Source of the DNA: Laguncularia racemosa | Taxonomy: Eukaryota; Streptophyta; Magnoliopsida; Myrtales; Combretaceae | Reading direction: 5' to 3' | Assembly (NCBI GenBank): GCA_037954665.1 | Contig: JBBMOL010000206.1 | Location: 558,001-622,000 of the forward strand | DNA: 64,000 nt | Shown: positions 43,701-55,221 of the stretch, in pieces | Layout of the letters: each line of letters starts with the position of its first letter | Position numbering within the stretch: position 1 is the first letter of the stretch | Made by a program: the position numbers and the translations under genes | Notes under the pieces: model-generated | Databases searched by the model: none | What the model was told of the DNA's origin: nothing | What the model saw: only the letters and a program-made list of their open reading frames with translations

Positions 43701-46700
43701 TTACAAATGTCCTCATCTTCACTGTAAACATTATTGCCACAAATATCATCGATGCAAATGTCATTGTCATCACAACAAACATCATCGCCCTAAATACAGT
43801 TGTTGTAAATGTCATCGTAGTAGTTATTATCACTGTAAACATTGACATAGCAAATGTCCTCTTCGTTGCTACAAACATCATCACCGCAAATATCACCGAT
43901 GTAAATGTGGTCATTGTAGATATCGTCACTACAAATATTATCACCACTAATATTGTCGCTAGAAATGTTCCAATCATCACTATAAACATTGTGCCGTAAA
44001 TATCATCATTGCAAATGTCCCTGTCATGGCAAAATTTTTCATTGCAAATGCTGTTGTCATTGTAGCAAACATCGCGCCATAAATATCATGACTACAAGTG
44101 TTAGTGCTGCAATTAGTGTCATCGCAAATATTGCCACTACAAATGTCCTCATCATCTCTACAAATGTCCTCATCATTGTTGCAAATGTCATCATTGTGGT
44201 AAAGTTTGTTGCCACAAATGTCATCCTCGTCACTACAAACATCATTGCCATAAATATCATCATTGTAATTGTCGTCACTACAATTATTATCGCCACAAAT
44301 ATCATCACTACACATGTCCTCGCTGTTGCAAATATCATTGCCATAAATATCATCGCGGTAAATGTCATCGTCATCTCTAAAAGCATCATTGCCAAAAATA
44401 TCAACGCTACTAATGTCATTGCTACAAATGTCCTTGTTGTCACCATAAACATCATCGCCATAGTTATCATGCTACAATTGTTGTCATCGTGGCAAAGCTT
44501 GTCTTTGCAAATATCGATGACATTACACTAAACATCATTATTCCAAGTGTCATCACCCTAAGTATTGCTGCCGTAAATATCGTTGCTGCAAATGTCCTCG
44601 TTGTCGCTGCAAACATCGTCACCATAAACATGATCATTGCAAATGTCACCACTACAAATGTCATTCTTACAAATATTGTCATTGGAAATATCGATGTTGC
44701 AAATGTCCTCATCATCGCAACAAACATTGTTGCCCTAAATATCATTGCTGCAAATGCCATTGTTGCGGTAATGTTTGTCGCTACAAATGTCATCGTTGTC
44801 ATTGCAAACATTGTCGCCGTAAATATCATCATTGCAAATGTTGTCGATGCAAGTATTTTCACTACAAATATCATTGCAGCAAATCTTGTTGTCATTGCTG
44901 CAAACATTGTAGCCACAAACATCATTGCTGCAAATGTTGTCATTGCAAATATTGTTGTCGCAAATATTGTCGCTGCAAAAATCATCACTACGAGTGTCGT
45001 CACTGCAAATGTGGTAGCTACAAATGTCGTCAATTGTTGTAAATATTGTCGCCAGAAATATCGTTGCTACAAATGTCCTCGTCTTCACTGCAAACATCAT
45101 CACCACAAATGTCATCAATGTAATGTTGTCGTTGTCATAAAGTTTGTCGCTGCAAATGTCGTTGTTGCAGTTATTGTTGCTGTAAATGCCCTTGCCATCG
45201 CTATAAACATTGTTGCCACAAATATCATCATTGTAAATGTCTTCGATGTGGCAAAGTAGGTTGTTGCAAATGATGTCATCATCGTTGTAAGCATTGTCAT
45301 TGCAAATATCATCATTGCAAGTATTGTCATTGCAACTATCGATGATGCAAATGTCCACGTCATTGCTGTAAACATCATAGATGCAAATATCATCACTACA
45401 AATATTGTCACCGCAAATATCGTCTCTACAAATGTCCTTATCATCGTTGCAAACATCATAGCCGTAAATATCATTGCAACAATTATTGTCGCTGCAAATA
45501 TTGTCAATGCAAATACCATCACTGCAAATATCCTCATCACCACTATAAACATCGTCGGTGCAAATATCATCACAACAAATGTCATCATTGCAAGTATTAT
45601 CACTGCAAATATCATCGCTGCAGACATCGTAACCATAAATATCATCGTTATAAATGTCGTCACATCAAATATTGTCACTGTAAATGTCGTCTTCATCACT
45701 ACAAATATAGCCACTACAAATATCATTGCTACAAATGACATCAATATTGTTGCAACCATTGCAAATGTCATTACTCTAAGTATTGTCACTACAAATGTAC
45801 ATGTCATTGCTGTAAACAACATAGCTGCAAATACGATTGCAGTAAATGTTCTCACTATTGTAAACATTGTCACCACAAATATCACCACTGTAAATGTGGT
45901 CACTGTACATATCATCACTATAAATGTCATCACTGCAAATTTTGCCACCACAAATATTATCATAGCAACTGTCCTTGTCATTACTGCAAACATCACCACT
46001 ACAAATATCATCATGGAAAATGTCGACCAAGCAAATGTGGTCGCTGTAAATATCATCGCTGCAAAGGTCTTTGTTGTCATTGCAAAATTTATCACCGCAA
46101 ATATCATCCCCACAAACATCATCACTGCAAACATCGTCACCACAAATATCATCACTGTAAATGTCGTCACCATCGTTACAAACATCATCACGCAAATATC
46201 AACACAGCAAATGTCATCCCTGCATGTATTGTCACTACAAATATCATCATTGCAAACATCATAGTTGCTACAAATGTCCTGGTCATCACTATAAACATAA
46301 TCGGCGCAAATATTATCGCTACAAATGTGGTCATCACATATATCATCATTGTAAATGTTGTCACCGCAATTGTGGTTGCTGCAAATGTTGTTGCAGTAAA
46401 TATGGCCATTGAAAATGTCTCCATCGTCGTTGCAAACATCATTGCCACAAATGTCATTGCCATAAACGTCATCATCATTGCAAAGTTTGTCGCTACCAAT
46501 GTTGTCATCATCATTACAAACCATGCACCGCAAATATCTTCGCTACAAATGTTAACACTAGAATTATTGCTGCAAATGTCCTTGTTGCTGGAGACATCAT
46601 TGCCACAAATATCACCATTGCAAATGTTGTGGTGGTGGTAAAGTTTGTTGCTGTAAATGTCGTTGTCTTCATTGTAAACATCATCACCATAAATATCATT

Positions 46701-48231
46701 GCAGCAAATGTCACTGTAGCAAATGCTATTGCTGCAAATGTCCTCGTCATCACTGCAAAGATAGCCACTGCAAATATTATCATTGCAAATGTTGTCACTC
46801 TAAGTATTGTTAATACAAATATCATCGCTGCAAACATCATAGCTGCAAAAATGATTACGACAAGTGTCGTCGCTACGAATATTATCATCGCAAATATTGT
46901 CACTGCGAATGTCCTTGTCGATGCTGAAAACTTAGTCATCGTAAATATCATCGCTACAAAGTTCTTCACTACAAAGGTCCTCACTACAAATATTGCTGCT
47001 GCAATTTTTGCAACTGCAAATATCATTGTTGCAAATGTCTTTGGTATCGCTGGAAACGCTACCGTAAATATCATCATGGTAAATCTCGCCGCCACAAATA
47101 TCATCACGATAGATATTGTCGTTGCATATATTATTTCCACAAATATCGTCACTGCTATTATTGTCACAAAAAATATCATCACCATAAATGTCCTCGTCAT
47201 CGTTACAAATATCATTGTTGTAAATGTCATCGCCATCACTACAAACATCATTGCCACAAATATCATCGCTGCAAATGTCATCGCTACAAATGTGGTCGCT
47301 GTAAATGTCCTCAACGTCGCTACAAGCATCATTGCCACAAATATCATCATTACAAATATCCTCGCCATCATAAAGTTTGATGCAGCAACCATCGTCGCTA
47401 CAAATATCATCACTACAAATGTCATCGCTATAATGATCATTGCTAGAAATATCATTGCAAATGTTCCCATCCTCGTTGTAAAGATTGTTACCACAAATAA
47501 CATTGCTGCAAATGTCATTGTCGTGGTAAAGGTTGTCACTACAAATGTCATCATTGTTGCTATAAACATCAATGTCGCAAATATCATCGCTACAAATGTC
47601 ATTGCTGCAAATGATGCTACAAATATCATTACTGCAATTGTCCTTGTCATCACAACAAACATCGTAGCCATAAATAACATTGCTACAAATGTCATCATTA
47701 TAAATATTGTCGTTGAAAATATCATCACCGCAAATGTCTTTGTAGCTATTAGAAACATCATTGTTGCAAATGTCATCGTAGCAAATGTGGTCACCATAAA
47801 TATCGTCACTACAAATGTCATCACTACAGATTTTTCCACTGCAATTATCGTCACAACAAATGTCCTCATCATTGCTACAAACATCGTCACCACAAATATC
47901 ATCACTGCAAATGTCATCATTATCGCGAGCTTTGTTGCTATAAATGTCCTTGTCATCACTACAAACATCATTGCTACAAATATCATCACTGCAAATGTCA
48001 TGGTTGTGGCAAAGTTTTTTGCTACAAATGTCATTGTTGTCTCAACAAACATCATCGCTACAAATATCATCACCGCAAATGTCATTGTTGCAAGTATTGT
48101 TACTACAAATATCATCATTGTAGAAATCCTCGTTGTTACAGCAAATATCATTACTGCAAATGTTGTCATTCCAAATTTTGCATCTATAAATATCGTTACT
48201 GCAAATGTCCTCGTTGTTTCTGTAAATATCA
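40710..48231 (+). repeat. Compound minisatellite, block 3a
   Basis: 7.5 kb, the longest block. The same ordered units as before, with many 14-bp variants (for example at 41491, 42057, 42870, 43980, 44078) that shift the frame. It ends with TATCA (48227-48231), the duplication of element E. Frames of 539 codons on plus and 576 codons on minus overlap over nearly the same bases (46514-48248), which is expected for a repeat whose units are multiples of three and not for two real genes. Confidence 0.95.
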
Positions 48232-48952
48232 TGATGGGAATCAAGTAGCATCAAGAGTTCATAAGCCAAAGTCTACTGACCCGCTACATGGTATTGGAGG
48301 TCCAATGACAAGAGCTAGAGCTAAGCGAGTGGGAGAAGCCTTGCAAGGATTAGTTATGGAACTCCAAGAGCAAGAAGCAGGTTGACACAAGTCTAATTGA
48401 AGTCCCGAGTTAGTAAACATAATATATCAAAGCACAGACGAAGCGGAGGCCATTAACGATGGAACGACAGCCTTCAGCAAAGGGAAGGCCACTGGCCTAG
48501 AGGCAAAGGAGAGCCGGCCAACGCCGGTAGGTTAAGGCTGTCGGCCTTGGAATCTACACCGCCGGCGTAGAGCCGGCCTAGACATCCATAGAACGTCTTT
48601 TCTTTTTCTCTTTTCTTTCGTTATTTCAAAGCCGGCCATATATGCATTTAGGCTGCCAGCTTATGTGATATTTCGACTATAACACCTTGTTTTGTCATTT
48701 GAAAGGACAGTTTTATCATTTCTGAATGAGAAATTTCCTTGAGAGAATCCTCTCTTCTTTAGTTCTTGCGAATAGAACTTCCTTTGATTTCTTCATCCTG
48801 AACGCTTGGAGAAATCTATCCGGATAGCTTAGGTTCTAATCGACGGGTTCGATTGGGGTCGGGTTACGTTTCGTTTTTGATTCAATTTTGATTATCGGGT
48901 TTGAATCCTTCTTGAACGTTGGGTCTTAGATCGATATCTAGGGTTCGCGTCA
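48232..48952 (+). mobile_element. 5' LTR of element E, carrying an intact CR-motif frame
   Basis: Starts TGATGGGAATCAAG and ends GGGTTCGCGTCA. Bases 48233-48385 encode an open 50-codon tail with GGPMTRARAKRVGEALQGLV and then a stop: the end of the pol protein. U3 contains several GCCGGC words (48500-48560 and 48630-48655). Confidence 0.92.
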
Positions 48953-48954
48953 TT

Positions 48955-48967
48955 TGGTATCAAAGCC
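48955..48967 (+). other. Primer-binding site of element E
   Basis: TGGTATCAAAGCC, one base from the initiator tRNA-Met-type TGGTATCAGAGCC, two bases after the LTR. Confidence 0.85.
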
Positions 48968-49797
48968 AAGGTTCATTGAATCGGGTGATCTCTATCCTTG
49001 TTAATATTTTTGTTTAGTTGATTGCATAAATTTTCTGTCGTAGTTTAAAAAAAAAAGAAGAAAATCTGTTGTTGTTTGTGGTATTATATATATGTAATTC
49101 CATCATTTCTATCCTTCGTTGATTCCATCATTTGCAAAAGAACCGAGAATATACATTTTGCTGAGGATTCCTATCTATTAATATATATATATATCTCTGC
49201 CGTAGCTTTTGATTCTCATTGGTCAATTCATAAACACAATTGTCTACTATTATTTTCGTCGAGGAATTGACATTCCTTTTAAGAGTTTTCAATTCGGCAT
49301 ACATATATATCCATTATTTTGTCGAATTTGGCCGAGGAGAACAGTTACGTTGCTGTCCATTTTTAAGAAGGAATATTAATTCCTTATTTGCATTCATATG
49401 ATCACGGAATTGAGAAAGGCTGGTAATTATAAACAAAAAAAAATCCAATTTATATTTTAGTTTGTTTGATTAATTGTTCAAGTTCATTGTTTCCTATCAA
49501 ATTCACTATATTCCATATTGGTCAATCGTAGTTATTCATTGAGTCATCGTATTCTCGTGTTGCTGAAATTTTGAGTTAATGGTTGATTTATCTTAGTGGT
49601 TTATTTTGGAGAAAAACTCATTGAGTTAGTTCTTGAGCAAGGATTTGCAAAGGAGAGTAGATTGGTGAGAATTTTATCGTGTAAAATCAAATTGTGAGAT
49701 ACACGAGTGTATACACATCTTCGAGTGTAAATTGGTGAGGGAGTGAATTGTGAGGCCTTCTTAATTTGTTATTACTAACCTTTTCTGTTGCAGCGAT
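48968..49797 (+). other. Leader of element E
   Basis: AT-rich, no gene seen. It ends in ccttttctgttgcagcgat directly at the gag ATG; the ttgcag looks like a 3' splice site, and A has the similar tctgcaggaact before its gag. Confidence 0.65.
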
Positions 49798-50995
49798 ATG
49801 TCTGATCAAAGTCCAACTGGTGGAGAGAGGGGAGAAGTAGATAATAAAATGATGTTTGATGCTTTAATGAGTGAGATGAAAAGAATACTGAGTGTTGAAC
49901 TGGAGCAAATCCATGTAAGGATGGATAAGATTGAGCAAGGTAGGAAGCCCACGGGTAGTACTTCTGTAGGGCGAAGAATTGAGAGGCTTCCAAGGAGGGG
50001 AGTGCGAATAGAAGAGGGAGAGGACACTGAATTAGGAGAGTATAATTTCGTGATGGGGAGAGAAAATACCCAAGGGAGAGATAGTAACTTGGGTAGCATA
50101 AAGATGAGAATACCTTCCTTTCAAGGGAAGAATGACCCAGAATTATACTTAGAGTGGGAGCGAAAGGTTGATCACATATTTGAGTGCCATAACTATTCAG
50201 AAGACAAGAAGATTAAACTTGCAGCAGTTGAGTTCACTGACTATGCAAGTGTATGGTGGGATCAACTAGTTAGGAATAGGAGATGGTATGGACAGGAGCC
50301 TGTTAGCACTTGGGGGGAGATGAAAATTATTATGCAGAAGAGGTTCATTCCTAATCACTATTATAGGGATTTGCATAGGAAGTTGCAGGGTTTGACACAA
50401 GGGTCCAAAAGTGTAGAAGACTATTATAAGGAGATGGAAATAGCCATGATTAGAGCTAAGGTGGAGGAGGATGATGAAGCTACAATGGCTAGGTTCATTG
50501 GTGGATTAAATAGGGAGATCGCTGATATTGTTGATCTACAACATTATGTAGATATTGAGGAATTATTGCATAAGGCGATCAAGGTTGAGAAGCAGCTAAA
50601 GGGAAAGATACTTCAAGGTATCACCCAGTTTCAAGTTCTTCTAGGTATAATTCAACTTCTAATTTTTCATGGAAGTCAAATTGGAAGAATAACAAACCAC
50701 CACCGAAAATTAAGGAGGAAGAGAAGGCTAAGGCACCGACATCCTATTCGAAAGGTAACACTGAAACTAAATCTACTTCTAGATTGCATGATATTAAGTG
50801 TTTCAGGTGCCAAGGATTTGGTCATATTGCATCGCAGTGTCCAAACACTAAGGCAATGATCCTTTTGGAGAGTGGTGATGTGGAGAGTGTGAGCTCAGGG
50901 GATGATGATGATATGCCCCCATTGGAAGATTATAGTGATGTGGATTTAGAAGGGCCTATAAAGGGAGAGATGCTTGTTACCAGGCGGGTTCTTAA
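49798..50995 (+). pseudogene. gag: gag of element E with one frameshift
   Basis: The ATG at 49798 opens MSDQSPTGGERGEVDNKM. An amphipathic region follows (MKRILSVELEQIHVRMDKIEQ, read in parts), then KMRIPSFQGKNDPELYLEWE, FECHNYSEDKKIKLAAVEF, VWWDQLVRNRRW, RFIPNHYYRDLHRKLQGL and EMEIAMIRAKVEEDDEATMA. All are capsid signatures of the CRM-type gag. A frameshift near 50600 (around gggaaagatac) puts the basic linker and the zinc knuckle CFRCQGFGHIASQC (50799-50840) in another frame. An acidic DDDDMPPLEDYSD tail follows. Apart from the shift, gag is free of stops and so the best-preserved gag here. Confidence 0.93.
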
Positions 50996-51760
50996 TACTC
51001 AACTTAAGGATGAGGGTGATAAAGTGCAGCGAGAGCATATTTTTCATACTAGATGCCATGTGAATAACAAGGTGTGTAGTTTGATTATTGATAGTGGTAG
51101 ATGTACAAATGTTGCTAGCACATTATTGGTTGATAAACTGAACCTAAAAACTGTGAAGCATGAACAGCCTTATAAGTTGCAGTGGTTGAGCGAATGTGGG
51201 GAGGTTAAAGTGACCAAGAGGATACTGATTTCTTTCTCTATAGGGAAGTACTGTGATGAGGTATTATGTGATGTGGTACCTATGCAGGCTTGCCACATAT
51301 TGTTGGGACGACCTTGGTAGTTCGATAAGAAGGTCACTCATGATGGTTATCACAATCGGTATTCCTTCATTTTGAACAAGAGACAGGTGATTTTGACACC
51401 CCTCAACCCTTGGGAGGCTAGTGAAGATTAGTTGAGAATTGCTAGAGAGTTCAGAGAGAGAGGGAAACATAAGAGTGAACAAGAAAAGAAAATTGAGACT
51501 GTGAAAGAGAGTGGCAAAAACACACTGGTGAGTTATGAGAAGAGAGAATTAGAGGGAAACACGAGTGGCATTGAAGAGGCAAGTGAGATTAAAAGTGCTT
51601 TGAAGGAAAAACGACACTTACTTGTACTGATGTACAAGGATGTTTATCTTTCCACTGACCATCTTAACCTTTCTTTGCCTACAGTTGTTGTTTCACTTTT
51701 GCAGGAATTTGCTGACTTATTTCCTGAAGAAGTACTAAGGGGATTGCCTCCACTAAGAGG
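50996..51760 (+). pseudogene. Protease and linker of element E
   Basis: HIFHTRCHVNNKVCSLIIDSG carries the catalytic D-S-G, read in two parts. CTNVAST, YKLQWLSECGEVKVTK, SFSIGKYCDEVLCDVVPMQ and ILLGRPW follow. The TAG at 51318-51320 replaces the glutamine kept in A (WQFD). A second TAG (51428-51430) opens the charged Lys/Glu linker (51432-51600). The protease fold itself is uninterrupted up to LLGRPW. Confidence 0.9.
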
Positions 51761-53063
51761 CATTGAACACTAGATTGATTTTATTCTAGGTGCTTCCATT
51801 CCTAATCGACCAGCTTATCGGGCCAATCCAGAAGAAACTAAGGAGATCTAGAGGCAAATTGATGATCTGGTAGAGAAGGGGTTTGTGAGAGAAAGCCTCA
51901 GTCCATGTTCAGTTCCTATCATCTTGGTTCCCAAGAAGGATGGAATATGGCGAATGTGTGTTGACTGTCGAGTAATCAACAAGATCACAGTTAAGTATAG
52001 ACATCCTATCCCTAGACTTGATGATATGCTTGATGAGTTGCATGGTGCCTGTTTGTTTTCCAAAATTGATTTAAAGAATGACTATTACCAAATTCGCATG
52101 AAAGAGGGAGATGAGTGGAAAACGGCTTTTAAAACTAAGCATGGTTTATATGAGTGGATGGTAATGCCTTTTGGATTAACAAATGCGCCTAGCACGTTTA
52201 TGAGGTGAATGAATCATGTTCTTCGTGCTTTCATTGGGAAGTTTGTTGTTGTATACTTTGATGACATCTTAGTTTACAACAAAACTCTAAGTGAACATGT
52301 TCAATATTTGCAAAGTGTGTTTACTGCTTTGAGAGGAAACAAATTGTATGTGAACTTGAAAAAGTGCACCTTTTGTATGGAAACTGTGGTTTTTCTTGGC
52401 TTTGTTGTAGGTGCAAAGGGGATTGCTGTAGATGAAGAAAAGGTGAAGGCAATTCGGGAGTGGCCGACACCAAGGAATGCAAGTGAGGTCAGGAGCTTTC
52501 ATGGGCTAGCAAGCTTTTACAGGAGATTTGTTAGGGACTTTAGTTCCATAGCTGCTCCTCTAAATGATCTTGTTAAGAAGAACACCAAGTTCAAGTGGAC
52601 TGAAGTGCATGAGCAAGCTTTTAAGACTTTGAAAGGTAAGTTAACTAATGCACCTTTACTTGTTTTACCTAATTTTGAAAAAGTTTTTGAGATTGAATGT
52701 GATGCTTCCGAGAAAGGTATTGGTAGTTTTTTGATGCAGGATTCCAAGCCAATCGCTTATTTTAGCAAAAAGCTCAATGGTGCTACATTAAACAACCCAA
52801 TCTATGACAAGGAGCTATATGCTTTGGTGAGGACCTTGCAGACTTGGCAACATTACTTATGGCCTAAGGAGTTCATCATTCATTCTAATCATGAGAGTTT
52901 GAAGTTCCTGAAAACTTAAGGTAAGTTCAACAGGAGGCATGCGAAATGGATGGAGTTCATTGAGACCTTCCCATATGTGATCAAATACAAGCAAGGAAAA
53001 GAGAACGTGGTGGCTGATGCACTTTCTCGAAGGTATTCACTTTTGACTTCTTTGTAAACTAAA
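51761..53063 (+). pseudogene. pol: Reverse transcriptase and RNase H of element E
   Basis: RT blocks: RGIEH-stop-IDF, EKGFVRESLSPCSVP, VPKKDGIWRMCVDCRVIN, HPIPRLDDMLDELHG, CLFSKIDLKNDYYQIR, MPFGLTNAPSTFMR, a TGA at 52206-52208, then the catalytic YFDD (52254-52265) and VNLKKCTFCMETVVFLGFVV. Connection and RNase H follow: SFHGLASFYRRFVRDF, FEIECDASEKGIGSFLMQ with the first acid, YDKELYALVR, HSNHESLKFL where relatives have HTDH, and ENVVADALSRR. Five or so stops (TAG, TAG, TGA, TAA, TAA) interrupt it. The HSNH change removes a usually acidic residue. Confidence 0.92.
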
Positions 53064-53288
53064 TTGCTTGGGTTTGAACTCATTAAGGAGTTATATGAGA
53101 CTGATGCTGACTTTGATCAAATTTGGGCTGCTTGTGTTGAGTCTGGATATTCTGATTTCTATAGGCATGATGGGTATTTGTTTAAGAAAGATAAGTTATG
53201 CGTGCCTAAAAGCTCTGTGCATGAATTGCTTGTGAGGGAAACACATGGGGGTGGTCTAATGGGACACTTTGGAGTTAAAAAGACTTTG

Positions 53289-54191
53289 TGATGGGAATCA
53301 AAATCCGACAAGACCTATCATTAGGACAAAAATTGAAGGATTTCAAATCTTGGCAATGAGGGCCCATTTCAAGCAGATCAACCTCGGAATAAATTATTAT
53401 CTAACCTCTTTTATCTTATTCATGAATTGTATATTCCAACAGGTATGCTTATTTGGTTTCACAAGGCGATGGATAAACTCACTAAGACTCAGCTTGTGGG
53501 TTATCTATGGACCGACCTAAACCGGCGATGAGTTGAACCGACGGATTCCATCATGAAGCTAGCCTGCCGAAGATTATTTTCTTTACTTGTAATTTATGTT
53601 TGAACCATTTATTTTGTAAGCTTTATGGGACATTTTATTTGGTTGTATTTTACCTTTAGGACCGGCCACCCTATAGTGGCATAGTTGTGATTTTTTAGTC
53701 ATTCTAACCCTAAAGGGTGCAAGTATAAATACTTGCAAATTAGGGTTTTTGATGAGCTTTTTGAACATTTGAGAAAAACACCCCCTTTGTGCCGTGAGAG
53801 AGTGCCTCTTGCAAGCATTTGCTCTTATCAATTTCCTTAGTGAAATTGTGGCGAGTGGACTTGAATTTGTTGTGAGTCATATCAACAAATTACAAGTTGA
53901 TCCTAACTCCAAACTAGTGCGTCATATCTGGTGAGGAATTAGTTAATTTTATGTTGTTTTTGTTCTTTGGAAATTAGGGTTCTAAATTTCGAAATTTGAA
54001 AGCACCTTTGAATTGAATTGGAATCTCATTTCGTTTTCCCTTCTAGCAATCGTCATTTGATATATTGTAATTCATCAACATTTCGGATTTCATTTGGAAA
54101 TTGAGGCTTTTCCTTTCTTTGTGGCGTGGATTATCATTGATAATTCATCCCTTTTAGTTGATTGTGCTTGACCCCCCCTTTAGGCACATCA
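53289..54191 (+). mobile_element. Solo LTR of the B/G/I family nested in integrase of E, 903 bp
   Basis: Flanked by CTTTG (53284-53288 and 54192-54196). Starts TGATGGGAATC and ends GGCACATCA. Removing it together with one CTTTG restores the integrase reading frame of E exactly (the 908-base gain accounts for the frame change). Almost identical to 33149-34050. Palindromic TATA box at 53719-53736. Confidence 0.97.
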
Positions 54192-55207
54192 CTTTGGATA
54201 TTTTGCATGAACATTTTTATTGGCCAAAAATGAAGCATGATGTGCAAACTGTGTGTGACAAGTGCATTGCATGTAGATAGGCCAAATCCAGAGTAATGCC
54301 CCATGGAGAATACATTCCATTGCCTGTGCCTAATCAACCCTGGACTGACATTTCTATGGATTTTGTGTTAGGGTTACCACGATCTGAAAGTGGCAAAGAT
54401 AGCATATTTGTTGTCGTCGATAGGTTTAGTAAGATGGCTCACTTCATTGCCTATTCTAAAACTAATGATGCACAACATATTGCCGATTTGTTCTTTAGGG
54501 AGATTGTATGGTTGCATGGCTTACCTAAATCCGTTGTGAGTGATAGGGATGTGAAATTCTTAAGTCATTTTTGGCGTACTTTGTGGAATAGGCTAGGCAC
54601 TAAATTGTTGTTCTCTACTGTTGCACACCCTCAAACTGATGGTCAGACGGAAGTATTCAATAGGACTCTTTCAACCTTGTTGCGTGCTGTGATTCATAAG
54701 AATTTGAAATAATGGGAGAAATGTCTGCCACATGTAGAATTTGCATATAATAGGATTGTGCATTTCACTACATCTTATTCTCCATTTGAGGTGGTGTATG
54801 GTTTTAACCCTCTGACTCCATTGGATATTTTGCCTTTGCCTGTTAATGAATTTGTTGATCTTGATGGAAAGAAAAAGGCAGAGTTTGTGAAGGAATTGCA
54901 TGCTTAGGTTCGTACCAACATTAAGAAGAAAAATGAGCATTATGCTCGACAGGCCAATAAGGGTCGTGTGAAGACTGTTTTTCATCCAGGAGATTGGTTG
55001 TGGGTAAATCTGAGAAAAGAGAGGTTTGCTGAACAGCAGAAATCTAAATTGCACCCCAGGGGAGATGGGCCATTTCAAGTGTTGGAGCGCATCAATGACA
55101 ACGCTTACAAGATTGACTTGCTAAGTCACTATGGTAATGTAAGCGCAACTTTTAATGTTTCTGACCTTTCTCTGTATGATGCAGGTGATTCGAGGACGAA
55201 TCTTTCT

Positions 55208-55221
55208 GAGGAAGGGGGGAA
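55208..55221 (+). other. Polypurine tract of element E
   Basis: GAGGAAGGGGGGAA directly before the 3' LTR; primer for plus-strand synthesis. Confidence 0.82.
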
